From the NCBI GenBank assembly GCA_039090855.1, contig CM077010.1:41992905-42056904 (forward strand): 64,000 bases of DNA, in the 5' to 3' direction. Shown here piece by piece: positions 10,173 to 19,566 of the stretch. Position numbers and translations under genes: made by a program. The notes under the pieces are model-generated. The model was not told the origin of the DNA. It was given only the letters and a program-made list of their open reading frames with translations, and did not search any database. Within the stretch, counting starts at the first letter, position 1. Each line of letters starts with the position of its first letter. Source of the DNA: Macrothele yani. Its lineage: Eukaryota; Arthropoda; Arachnida; Araneae; Macrothelidae.

Positions 10173-10381
10173 TTAATCATAATTGTATTGTAATCGTATG
10201 TTTAGTTTGTACACCAGATGGCTGTTCGCAATTTTGTCACATGTAATATTATAAATTCTCTGTATCCAGCCCACATTACCTATTTTTATGTATCCGATGA
10301 TGGATCCCGGTGCGTAATGTCCGAAAGATCTTCTACGTTATTTTATACTCAGTGTATTTTTACTAAACGTAACTGGAGGTT
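10173..10381 (+). repeat. right arm (3' pseudo-LTR) of PLE-1
   Basis: It follows the stop codon directly and pairs with 9206-9410. It contains GATGATGGATCCCGG at about 10300 and TCCGAAAGATC at about 10320, a layout reminiscent of the hammerhead core reported in PLE pseudo-LTRs, but the first core bases do not fit. Confidence 0.8.
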
Positions 10382-10540
10382 CCACGGAGAGCCCTAGTGT
10401 ATATCGTGCACAGACGGCGTCATTTTATTAGTACAGTAACTTTGCACGAGGATTGTGTTCTTTATTCTCTTCGTATTCTGACGGCTAACTGTCCTACCTG
10501 TTGATGTCATGCCGGTAGTGCTGCGCAATCTCAGTGGCCA

Positions 10541-10895
10541 ATGTGCGTCGTGGCCGCGGGTTCAACTTCAGGTACTTCGTCATCGGACATTACTTTCTTT
10601 CCAACCCAATACAAGGAAATAATAGTAAACATGCTAGAAAAATTAAAAACGTTAGGTTGTTTAATGAGCTCGAAAGTGCCCTTTCTGAACGCTGACTTCG
10701 ATTACTTTCCTGAAAACGTTGGCACTCTTAGTGTGGGACAATGAGAAAGATTTCACGAAGACATAAATGAGAAGGAACGACGATACCAGCGAAGATGGAA
10801 CGTCAATAGAAACACAGGCTGCGGTTGGATGCTGCAGAGAAGACTCGCAAGCTGCAAGAAAAAGTACCAGACGATGCTTTGAAGGCAAATTGAAA
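10541..10895 (+). pseudogene. relic of a transposon-associated ORF (ENVG...ERFHEDI type)
   Basis: The plus-strand reading gives FLNADFDYFPENVGTLSVGQ, an in-frame TGA at about 10742, and then ERFHEDINEKERRYQRRWN. The pattern FPENLG...GERFHQDI...ERRYQGRW is one I remember from many arthropod repeat-associated open frames, but I cannot name the element class. The stop codon and short length mark it as a relic. No neighbour suggests a role. Confidence 0.55.
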
Positions 10896-10899
10896 GACA

Positions 10900-11525
10900 A
10901 TAGAAATGCTTGTAAATATAAATAACATTTTTACATAAAAATATTTTTAAACTTTTTGTATTAAAATAAACGTTTCATCAGAATGTGTGAATAAGCTCGT
11001 TTTCCCATATTTTCACACCCATTTTGTGAAAAATCGTAGTTATTTTTGAAATCAGCATACCAAATTTCTTTAGAATCAGCCAAAAGCTTGCGGACAGTTT
11101 TCAGTGACTTAAATTTTGCAAGCTAGTGTAATTTATTAACATCTAACGATCAGAGATAAGAATCAGAATGAGACATATGACACTTACATTTTTCCACCAG
11201 TTTGTTCTTTCATTTATTGAAATCTCAAATCGACTGAAACAATGTGTCTCCACATAGAATTAAATCCAATGACGGCAACGGTCGGTCACGTATATCTCAA
11301 CAAGCTTTATATCAACGATTTACAATCTATATATTCGTAGTCTCTACAACTGCACCTCCATTACATTCAGTGTTGTGATTTTCATATCACTGTGACTTAC
11401 AGTTAGAGTTGTTAAATTGAAAAAAACACTTTGAGGAAGTTACTGTATCTTTCAGTACGAAAACATTTAATCAAGAAGTAACTAAATTTACGTAAGGAAA
11501 TAGAAACACATCTGTTTAAAAAAAA
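10900..11525. other. no recognisable feature
   Basis: AT-rich sequence without supportable features on either strand. Confidence 0.5.
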
Positions 11526-11601
11526 TACACAATACACAAATACACGTCACATCAAAATACACAAATACACGTCACATCAAAATACACAAATACACGTCAC
11601 A
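11526..11601. repeat. 25-bp tandem repeat, 3 copies
   Basis: The unit AATACACAAATACACGTCAC plus ATCAA repeats with starts 25 bp apart (CGTCAC at 11545, 11570, 11595). Copies are nearly identical. Confidence 0.93.
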
Positions 11602-11879
11602 TCTGTCCAAAAAAAATTTTTTTTCGAGTTGGTAGAGCTGTATAAAAAAATGTATCTGCATACACAACCATTGAAACAGAAAACTTGCTGCAAACCACGA
11701 TAACAATAGAACAAGATAATTAAAAAAAGCATAAAACAATAAATAATTATGAGAACATTGCAGATTCCAGTGAGGACAAAATAAGTACATTACAATTGAA
11801 TATGCAGCAGTTTGTGTGCAATGGACCTTTATGGCAAAATAATAAATCCTATACAATAGGCTACGTCTGTCCCTAACTT
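11602..11879. other. no recognisable feature
   Basis: Begins with a short A/T tract; otherwise nothing supportable. Confidence 0.5.
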
Positions 11880-12046
11880 TCAGTACTTGCAGCGCCATCT
11901 GCTTTTATCCGGTGGCCGAAATCGGAACTAAGCTCACCGCTATCGCACGAGCTCTGACGTCATTCAATACTTACAGCGGCATCTCCTTTTATCCGGTGGC
12001 CGAAATCGGAATTAAGCTGACCGCTATCGCACCATACGTAAAATCA
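11880..12046. repeat. 84-bp direct tandem duplication
   Basis: The block containing CTTTTATCCGGTGGCCGAAA occurs at about 11902 and again 84 bp later, both ending ACCGCTATCGCAC. A handful of substitutions separate the two copies. Confidence 0.92.
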
Positions 12047-12272
12047 AGGAGAAATACCGGAAAATGTAATGGAGTTAGTAAGACAAACGACTTCATCTGT
12101 GGCAACACGCACGTGCTCGAACAACTGTCTGCAATGTTTGTTCTGTTACGTAGGTATTAACATCATTTTCATTACCTAAATTTTTACATTACATGATTTT
12201 CAACGTATTGTGACCGTCATATGACAGATTAAAATCTATTAACCTACATAAAAATAAAATCTTTTAACCTTT

Positions 12273-12302
12273 ATATTCCCATGGCTTCTGTCATGGGAAT
12301 AT
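12273..12302. repeat. perfect 11-bp palindrome arms
   Basis: ATATTCCCATG (12273-12283) and CATGGGAATAT (12292-12302) are perfect inverted repeats around an 8-bp loop, in otherwise featureless AT-rich sequence (12047-12650). Confidence 0.85.
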
Positions 12303-12651
12303 TGAATGGAAATATTACGAAAATTGTGTTGTTGGTGACCTATCTATCCATTATATAACTTAACCGTTTGTTATAGTTATGTATATGTATTTTACGATTC
12401 ATAATATAAAAATTTCAGTCACAGCTTTCTCACCCGTGCGCGGCATAGGCTATGAACCAGTATTAAAATATTGGACCATGAACCTTATGAAAACAAGAGA
12501 CTGCTTAAAGAAATTTTTTACATCCAGAAAAACAATTCCATCAATGAACCTTCAAAAATTATAAATAGCATTTATAACAACTGAATTCAAAAATAGTAGA
12601 TTTACAAAATACATAAGGAAAATATTTTAATTTAATAACTGGCAACTTGAA

Positions 12652-12866
12652 GAAGAACCCAGTGACGCAAGGTCTAAGCGATGGCTTCCGATCATTCGTC
12701 CAAAAGGGGTCCGGGTTCGAATCCCAGTGAGGTATGGATGTTCTGTTAGTCTTACGGCCTTGGCTTGCTCCCTTCCCTGAAACCAGTGGCCCTAAATTAG
12801 GGACGGGAGACTGCTTATAGCCCATTGAGCTGCTTACGGTGTTCGTTGAACCCCTAATAAAAAAAA
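12652..12866 (+). mobile_element. SINE-1 copy
   Basis: The plus strand carries the tRNA-like head (GTCTAAGCGATGGC, B box GGGTTCGAATC). The body has CCCTAAATTAGGGACGGGAG, and the 3' part ends in ACCCCTAATAAAAAAAA. The head start is slightly degraded. A short A-rich tail closes the element. Confidence 0.9.
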
Positions 12867-12964
12867 ACGAACCTGGCAACAAAATTTAAGTTCCTTTGTG
12901 TAAACAAGACACGAAGGCAGTTTTTGTTAAAACAACTGGACATGAAAAGACTAGATTCACAGTG

Positions 12965-13653
12965 ATTCTGTGTTCTATGGCAGACGGGTCGCGTTTATCC
13001 CCCTATGATTATTTTCAAACGAAAGACTGTGCCTAAGGGGGCGAAGTTCCCAAGTGGCGTGTTGATGCCTGCTCACGTCAAATTTTGGATGGATGAGAGT
13101 GGCACCTTGGAATGGTTGGAAAACGTGTGGAGCAAGAGGAAGGGTGGCGTTTTCAAGAAGCAGTCGATGCTCGTGTGAGACTCGTTTCAGGCTCATCTCA
13201 CCGATAAAGTAAAAAAAAAAAAAAAAAAAAAGGTGTCATGAAATGAAATCTTCTGTGGCTGTGATTCCCGGAGGCCTCACCTCCCTAATGTAGCCGCTCG
13301 ATGTCTCATTGAACAAGCTGCTTAAGGACAGGCTTCGGGCCAAATGGATAGAGTGGATGGCGTCTGAGGATAAGGCGGTGTTAAAGGGTGGCAATTTGAA
13401 AAAGGTGGACATCATCACGATCGCGGAGCGGGTGAAGGAAGTGTGGTCGGACATCCCTTCGGAAACGATAGTCCGATCTTTTAAAAATTGTTGCATCAGC
13501 ACCGCTATGGACGGAAGTGAGTACCAGGAGGATGACAACGACAACAGTGAGGTGGAGCACGATGACATCCACCCAGATTTTCCTATGACGGAGATTGAAT
13601 ACCGAGAACTGTTCGGGAATTTGGACTCGGATACAGACTTCGAGGGCGAATGA
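12965..13653 (+). pseudogene. pogo/Tigger-type (DDE_1) transposase relic, C-terminal part
   Basis: One frame gives MIIFKRKTVPKGAKFPSGVL, then GWLENVWSKRKGG-like sequence. After a run of 20-odd A's (13210-13230) another frame gives VIPGGLTSL, a stop, PLDVSLNKLLKDRLRAKW, and then SETIVRSFKNCCISTAMDGS with an acidic tail to a stop at 13651-13653. PLDV-N-PFK-R-R-W and SF-CGISNA-DG are landmarks of pogo-like transposases, which bind their ends through a CENP-B-type domain absent here. Only the C-terminal half survives, with frameshifts and an expanded A-run. Ends of the element were not found. Confidence 0.82.
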
Positions 13654-14027
13654 GGATGGATGAACTGAAAATAAAGGTAAAGTTCTTTGTCATTTATTCT
13701 GTGTTGTTTTCTATACGGACTATTATGTACGTTATTTTTAAAATAATTTAAACATATTTAATTCACGTTTGATGTAACTTTAAGCATAAAGTAAACATGT
13801 TTTATTGCTATGCATATTTTATTAAATGAGTTTCGGTGGGCCACGGTCCAGAATCGTCCCGGTATATCAATCCAGACGGGGTTGAATGTGGTTGCCGATA
13901 TGACCGAAAAAATTGCCAAAATTATTGACTCGTATACATCCCCACTTCAGTAGTGAAAAAAAGTCTAAAAATTCTTGGCTTATACACGAAGATATATGGT
14001 AACTCTTTTTATCTCTTTTTTTTTTTT
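13654..14027. other. no recognisable feature
   Basis: AT-rich; nothing supportable, apart from a T-run at the right edge belonging to the SINE tail. Confidence 0.5.
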
Positions 14028-14224
14028 TTTTGATTGAGTGTTTAACGACCACTGTGAGCAACTCAATGGACTGGAACCCTAATTTAGGGCCACTGGTTCT
14101 AGGGAAGTGCGAGAGCCAGTGCCATACGACAAACACAACATCCATGCTTCACCGGGTTCGAACCCGGACCCATCTCGGACGAATGATCACAAGCCAAACC
14201 TTAGACCACTGCGCTACTCGGGGT
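14028..14224 (-). mobile_element. SINE-1 copy
   Basis: Reverse-strand SINE-1: T-run at 14018-14032 (the A-tail on minus), tail, body with CCTAAATTAGGG-type motif, and tRNA-like head ending near 14224. A few internal bases are missing relative to the copy at 17530. Confidence 0.9.
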
Positions 14225-14331
14225 TATCAAAATGGATAGAAATCAGCTCGAACGAATATATTCGTTGCCTTAGAAGTAGGCCGAACGCGGCTAGAATAAG
14301 TGAAACTTTGCATCAGAAATCGTTGCTGTTC

Positions 14332-14453
14332 CAAATTTTGAAGATGACAATCCGTGTTTTGGTGTAAATGTGACAAGGATGGTAAGGATATTATCTGACT
14401 TACCATCCTTGTCACATTTACGCCAAAAATCGGATTGTCATCTTCAAAATTTG
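14332..14453. repeat. 55-bp inverted repeat built from SINE-2 body sequence
   Basis: Arms 14332-14386 and 14399-14453 pair with about three mismatches around a 12-bp spacer. Both arms are the SINE-2 3' body (CTTACCATCCTTGTCACATT), also seen at 14730-14790, 27080-27160 and 27960-28020. So two oppositely oriented SINE-2 fragments lie head to head. Confidence 0.9.
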
Positions 14454-14619
14454 TATTATATGGCGGAATCCCGTATTTCTTTCATGTTTATCTGCTTCTC
14501 CGGGCAATCACGGGATAGGATTCTTAACCTCCAGATTCGCTAAACATGAATGCCGGTTGCTTCGACTAGCGAATCCTGTGATGGTTAAATTCAAATTGAT
14601 CGGAAACTTGAAACTGGAT

Positions 14620-14825
14620 CGTTCTGGGTGGTGTAGTGGTTAGCATACCTAGGCGTTTTCTGGGAGATGCGGGTTCGAGTCCCGCTCCAGAACGATGAAA
14701 ATTTTCAAGTTTTCGGATATTAGCTGACTTACCATCCTTGTCACATTTACGCCAAAAATCGGATTGTCATCTTCAAAATTTGTATGATATGGCGTAATCC
14801 CGTATTTCTTTCATGTTGCTATTCC
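14620..14825 (+). mobile_element. SINE-2 copy (tRNA-derived)
   Basis: A tRNA-like head (14622-14692) is followed by GAAAATTTTCAAGTTTTCGG, a body containing CTTACCATCCTTGTCACATT and an end near CGTATTTCTTTCATG. Other copies or fragments lie at 14332-14470, 27062-27240 and 27880-28030. Confidence 0.85.
14622..14692 (+). other. tRNA-like head of SINE-2 (complete cloverleaf)
   Basis: The acceptor stem TTCTGGG/TCCAGAA pairs over 7 bp. The D arm GTGT/GCAT encloses GG, the anticodon stem CCTAG/CTGGG closes a 7-nt loop GCGTTTT, and the T arm GCGGG/CCCGC encloses TTCGAGT. Position 33 is C instead of U. Because the SINE body follows and other copies exist, I treat it as a SINE promoter and not as a working tRNA gene. 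Confidence 0.75.
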
Positions 14826-15044
14826 TTTAGGCTTTTCATTGAAAGTGGTCATTTAATAAAGGGAATGATTGCCATCAAAGCTTTCTGTCAAATTACCTTT
14901 TCCGCTAAAAATGCTGTAAAAATGGCGAGGAACCTAAAAAAGGAAAGAAAAGATGTCTGAGTAGCTTGTTTTTACCTAGTGGCAGGATGTCTGTGTCAGG
15001 GACCAGCCCTTCCCACTCATTCCTTGGTTAATAGAGCAGAGAAG

Positions 15045-16245
15045 AAAGGACTAGGCCCATAAGGCACGGGCCTAGCACCCCAATTTTCAGGGGGCCCCTA
15101 AATTCCAGTATTTTACCCCCAAGCTTTTGATTTTTTTTTTTTGGTTATATTTTTTACTTTTTAGGTTTTTTCTAGAATGTGTATCTAAACATCAAATTTC
15201 GGAGTGTATTTTGACCAGTTTGAAAGCAAAGTTAATAAGACGTGTACTGGATCAAATTTTTAGACTGTTTCTTTAAGAAGAGAATGGTGTTCGTTTCAGT
15301 AACCTAGAATAAAGCGGTCCTGTTAGTTACCGTAAACACCTGCAAATGCAAAAATCAGCGCGCTCCATGAAACAAAAATGGCCGCCAATGGAGTTACGAA
15401 TCAAATAAAAAAAAATATATTATTTTTGAACTCTACATTCACATAGGTAACCACAAACAATTTTTTTTTTTTTTTTTTTTCTGAAATGGTCAAGCAACCT
15501 CTGTTGGATCACTTGACATGGAATTACCCCACTACTACATGATTTCGAACTAACGTTCTCATCAGGTAGCCTACATACCAACAAGTGGTTGCATCGATAT
15601 ACCACGGTGTGCTTTTGAAGGGGGTTGGGGTAAAACGCTTGGGAAAACAACACGCGGGATAGAAAAACTTCTCTGCCGGTGTCCATAATCCCCGTTTGAA
15701 AACAAAATAGGAATAGCGGGGGGTATTGCTCAATACAACGATAGTCCACGTGAAATGCGTATACGTAGGTTTAGCAGAAGGAGAAAACAGAAAAGAATAA
15801 GCAAAAAAGACATCGGAAAGTATAGTACCAAGCCGCCATCCATTCGTAGAAGTAGGATCGGAAGAGGACTAGTTCCAACTTCAAAAATTCTTAAAATAAA
15901 AAGCCAAAAACCGGCCAAACATAAGACCAACAGATATATTCATGGAGGAAGTAGATAGTAATTGTGGACCAAAAAAAACAAAAAACAAACAAACCTGGTA
16001 AGCATGCGAAATCGTCGTATAACGGAACCTGAGGTGAAAGTGTAGGGAAATTAAATTTTCAGTAATAAGACAGCAACATATAGAACATTATTTAATAATA
16101 AAAGTGTAGGCAGAAAACTCTCCTGAAAAAAATAGAGAGGTACTATTGAGAATGGGATTGGGATTACCATTTTGCTGTAGGGGCCCCGTATCGCTTACTG
16201 TGCCTAGGGACCCATAAAACCTTAAGCGGGCCCTGGAAAGGACTA
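15045..16245. mobile_element. hAT-like non-autonomous element with 9-bp flanking repeat
   Basis: AAAGGACTA occurs at 15045-15053 and 16237-16245. Just inside lie GGCCCATAAGGCACGGGCC on the left and, in reverse, CAGGGCCCGCTTAAGG on the right, so the ends are weakly inverted and G/C rich. hAT elements make 8-bp duplications; a ninth matching base is expected by chance fairly often. No transposase is present. The interior contains T-rich stretches and two small divergent open frames. Confidence 0.65.
15755..15958 (+). CDS. short, very basic ORF inside the hAT-like element (67 aa), uncertain
   Basis: The frame opens at ATG 15755 and encodes 67 residues, of which 25 are Lys or Arg and only one is acidic. 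It starts with MRIRRFSRRRKQKRISKK and has a proline/serine-rich middle. No domain is recognisable. The composition would suit a nucleic-acid binding peptide, but a short ORF of this kind can arise by chance. On the opposite strand a 69-codon frame without ATG ends at 15524, so any gene pair would be divergent. I would not assign a function. Confidence 0.3.
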   Translation: MRIRRFSRRRKQKRISKKDIGKYSTKPPSIRRSRIGRGLVPTSKILKIKSQKPAKHKTNRYIHGGSR

Positions 16246-16430
16246 TACAGGAATCAGACTATAGATTACGTAAGACTAAGAGTTTTAACAGAAACAAAAG
16301 CACCAGCGACAAATACATAGTCGATACTGCTGAGATGGGAGGGGGGAAAGCAATTGTTTTGCAGTAGCTTTCGTAAAACCCGACCGCTATGTGAACTGCT
16401 CGAGGATCCAGAAAATTTTGGGTACCGTTT

Positions 16431-17158
16431 GCTTCAGGTACATCGGCCGCTAAAAGGGTAAAGGTGGACGTCTAGTGATTTTGCTTCAGGTACATCGGCC
16501 GCTAAAAGGGTAAAGGTAGACGTCTAGTAATTTTGCTTCAGGTAAATCGGCCGCTAAAAGGGTAAAGGTGGACGTCTAGTAATTTTGCTTCAGGTACATC
16601 GGCCGCGAAAAAGGTAAAGGTGGACGTCTAGTAATATTGCTTCAGGTACATCGGCCGCTAAAAGGGTAAAGGTGGACGTCTAGTGATTTTGCTTCAGGTA
16701 CATCGGCCGCTAAAATTGTAAAGGTGGACGTCTAGTAATTTTGCTTCAGGTACATCGGCCGCTAAAAGGGTAAAGGTGGACGTCTAGTGATTTTGCTTCA
16801 GGTACATCGGCCGCTAAAATTGTAAAGGTGGACGTCTAGTAATTTTGCTTCAGGTACATCGGCCGCTAAAAGGGTAAAGGTGGACGTCTAGTAATTTTGC
16901 TTCAGGTACATCGGCCGCTAAAAGGGTAAAGGTGGGCGTCTAGTGATTTTGCTTCAGGTACATCGGCCGCTAAAAGGGTTAAGGTGGAATTCTAGTGATT
17001 TTGCTTCAGGTACATCGGCCGCTAAAAAGGTTAAGGTAGACGTCTAGTGATTTTGCTTCAGGTACATCGGCTGCTAAAAGGGTTAAGGTGGACGTCTAGT
17101 GATTTTGCTTCAGGTACATCGGTCGCTAAAAGGGTTAAGGTGGACGTCTAGTGATTTT
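16431..17158. repeat. 52-bp minisatellite, 14 copies, carrying MITE terminal sequence
   Basis: GCTTCAGGTACATCGGCCGC recurs every 52 bp from 16431, and the array ends exactly 14 units later at the GCTTC of 17159. Each unit also contains AAGGTGGACGTCTAGTGATT, which is the terminal inverted repeat of the adjacent TTAA-flanked MITE. Later units read GGTTAAGG (with a TTAA) while early units read GGTAAAGG. Confidence 0.96.
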
Positions 17159-17799
17159 GCTTCCTATACTTTCAATGGGCAAATTTCGGTACACATTTTC
17201 TTCACAATTAATGCGTTCCCAAGGATGAAAATTTGAACATCGATGAAAATAAGTTCATATTATAACTTGGAGTACTTAATATTTTCTAAAACATAACCAT
17301 AATTAAGCAATCCAACATTTGTTTGTCTACTGACGTCATTAATGTACAGGTCGCACCATCTTTTTTCTGGTCTCAACACCACCAAAAGAAAAGTTGTTGA
17401 TTTTTAATATAATTATGGTCATGTTTTAGAAAATATTAATTATTCCAAGTTATCATATGAAGTTATTTTAATCGATGTTAAAATTTTCATCCTTGGGAAG
17501 AACGCATTAATTGCGAAGAAAATGTGCACGCCGCCCCGGTGGCGCAGTGGTCTAAGCGATGGCCTCTGATCATTCGTCCGAACGGGGTCTGGGTTCGAAT
17601 CCCGGAGAGGCATGGATGTTGTGTTTGTCTTACGGCACTGGCTCGCTCCCTTCCCTGGAACCAGTGATCCTAAATTAGGGACGGGCGACTGCTTATAGCC
17701 CATTGAGTTGCTCACGGTGGTCGTTAAACCTCCAATAAAAAAAAAAAAATGTGCACAGAAGTTTGCCTCTATAGGAAGCAAAATCACTAGAAGTACACC
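17139..17799. mobile_element. piggyBac-type MITE, copy 1 (TTAA-flanked), split by SINE-1
   Basis: TTAA at 17135-17138 and 17800-17803 flank inverted ends (GGTGGACGTCTAGTGATTTT on the left; GGTGTACTTCTAGTGATTTT in reverse on the right). The inverted similarity continues inward for well over 100 bp (CCAAGGATGAAAATTT near both ends). TTAA duplication is characteristic of piggyBac-type transposition. No transposase is present. A SINE-1 is inserted at 17530. Copy 2 is at 51776-52286. Confidence 0.85.
17530..17747 (+). mobile_element. SINE-1, best full-length copy with target duplication
   Basis: The direct repeat AATGTGCAC at 17521-17529 and 17748-17756 flanks the copy, and the A-rich tail precedes the second repeat. 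The head has an A box (GGCGCAGTGG) and a B box (GGTTCGAATC). The body carries CCCTAAATTAGGGACGGGCG and GGTCGTTAAACCTCCAATAA. This is the hallmark of LINE-mobilised, pol III-transcribed SINEs. It lies inside MITE copy 1, so it is the younger of the two. Confidence 0.95.
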
Positions 17800-17803
17800 T
17801 TAA

Positions 17804-18954
17804 ATAAATACTTCAACACCACAAAAAAACACCAAAATATAACAATATGAATCCATAAAATTTTTAAGCAGTACATTTTTGTAGACATTGCAGTTATTTG
17901 CGGGTTGTATCCGGTGCTTTAAGGAATAATACGTCAGCTGGTTTGACATCTCTTTAAGACCACGAACATTCTATAGCGTGACGTAAGAAACTTGTTTTTC
18001 TTCTCTAGGTAACGTAAGAAACTTGTTTTTCTTCTCTGTTTAACACAAACGACATTTTCCTTGTCTGGATTTAATAACCTCTCGTGGCCACCTGACGGGG
18101 ATTCTCCACATGAACTATCTATCTCTCCGTACAGATATATCGCATGTGATTCACCCAATAGGCGTTACTCCTGCAAGGTCAATTCAGGTTGATGCTAGGT
18201 GAAATCGCAAGGAACGAAACGAAACGCCCAGTTACGGAAAAGGGGTGTCAAAGGATGTTGCTATTGTTACCCAGAGCGCTATGTCACGTGATCGAGACCA
18301 TCCGACCTGATCCCCAGGACCCTCATCTATCATGCAGCCAGTGACAGCCAACGATACGATCCGTCAAAGCTTTTACGTCCGCCGCGTTGGCAACATCATT
18401 GCCTCCGGTGACGCAGATGACGAGGCGACGAACTACGCTTGAATTATGGGATATCCCCGTTTTATGTTGGCGTGGCATGCATTGTGAGGAAACTTCGGGT
18501 ATTTTTACGATCTTCATCGGCAAACGGCCACAAAGGCATGCAGCGCCGTGCCATAGGTTATTTGAAGCCATGCCTATCGTCATGCCACAAGAGGAAATGA
18601 CCCAGAATATCTTTGAGGAATAAAAGGAAATGGAAGGAGTGATGTATAACGATATTAACTGCACGGATTTTATGGGACTTTTTTTTTCCCTTTATCATCG
18701 TAATGCTTTGTAGCTGTCTTGAAATTGCACTTCTCCTAAGCCAAAGAGAAGGGGAAGACATATACAAGTGAAGGTTTACAACGTTCTAATAATGGTTGAG
18801 TTGACGCAGTGTTGTTCTCTTAGTTGCTGGGTAAACACTGCATTATATATTCGGTTCTTCGGTATACTTCAGCATTTATGTTATTGGCGTGCACTCGAAA
18901 GCCGGAAGTAACTATCGGGCTTTCGACGTCCATCAAACTTTGATATTTAATACA
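17804..18954. other. mostly unassigned; one 31-bp duplication
   Basis: TAACGTAAGAAACTTGTTTT and its following bases occur twice in tandem at about 17978-18040. Several overlapping frames on both strands between 18320 and 18660 show no recognisable motif. Nothing else is supportable. Confidence 0.45.
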
Positions 18955-19566
18955 CACTAGTCCCATTTGGACAAGAGTAAAGAAGTGGGATTAAAAATGA
19001 ACTTTCAGAAGACAAAAGTGATGTACAATGCTTTTACAAGAAATGAAGATTTATCGATTGATGGGGAAAAGCTGGAGATAATTAATACCTACATTTATCT
19101 TGGACAGCATATATCAAGTGAGGGTCACATTGATGAAGAAATTAATCGGCTTATAAAACTTGCCTTGAGAGCTTTTGGAAGAAACCGTAAAATTTTCAAG
19201 AGCAATATGCCATTATGTTTTAAAAGAAAAGTGTTTGATCAATGCATCCTTCCAGTGCTTACGTATGGTGCAGAGACGTGGACCTTAACTAAAAGAGACA
19301 TACAAAGGCTGCAGACAACTCAAAGAGGCATGGGGAGATGCATGCTTGGTGTAACCCGGAGAGATAAAAAGAGGAACTCGTGGACAACCGAAATTTTAGA
19401 TTGGATTCCAAGGGACAGGAAAAGACCCAGCAGAAGACCACATGGGAGATGGGTGTATGGAATTCGAAAGTATGCGGGAGTAACATGGAGGAGACCGGCA
19501 CAAGACAGACAATTGTGGAAGAAACTTGGAGAGACCTTCGTCCAACAGTGGATTGATAATGGTTGA
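18955..19566 (+). pseudogene. RTE-like LINE reverse transcriptase, C-terminal 200 aa in one open frame
   Basis: The frame runs from about 18967 to a TGA at 19564-19566. It begins LKMNFQKTKVMYNAFTRNED (end of the RT palm/thumb), continues YIYLGQHISSEGHIDEEINR, VLTYGAETWTLTKRDIQRLQ and QRGMGRCMLGVTRRDKKRN, and ends with the PRDRKRPSRRPHGRW and RQLWKKLGETFVQQW segments. Compared with typical family members a block between RRDKKRN and the W..PRD segment seems shortened. The catalytic RT motifs lie upstream and are absent, so the copy is 5'-truncated. It is the most intact representative of this family in the window. Confidence 0.88.

Larger units (their letters stand above)
9206..10381 (+). mobile_element. 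Penelope-like element PLE-1, 5'-truncated, with inverted terminal arms
   Basis: A coding segment (9407-10171) lies between two inverted arms of about 205 bp, 9206-9410 and 10173-10381. The arms match well: for example 9367-9409 and 10174-10221 differ at about two positions. Penelope-like elements often carry a truncated inverted copy of their pseudo-LTR upstream of a 5'-truncated body, and this copy fits that layout. It is inserted in mariner M2. Confidence 0.85.

Noticed and set aside
10285..10345. Hammerhead ribozyme as an annotated RNA
   Set aside because: The core differs from CTGATGA in both arms and stems I and III could not be closed, so it stays a weak observation.
14622..14692. Functional tRNA gene
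   Set aside because: It folds well but has C at position 33 and continues into the SINE-2 body found at other loci, so it is a SINE head.
16431..17158. CRISPR-like array
   Set aside because: The repeats are contiguous 52-bp tandem units without unique spacers, and the surroundings are eukaryotic transposons.
18323..18664. Overlapping frames of 78 and 113 codons
   Set aside because: Opposite-strand shadows of each other without recognisable domains.
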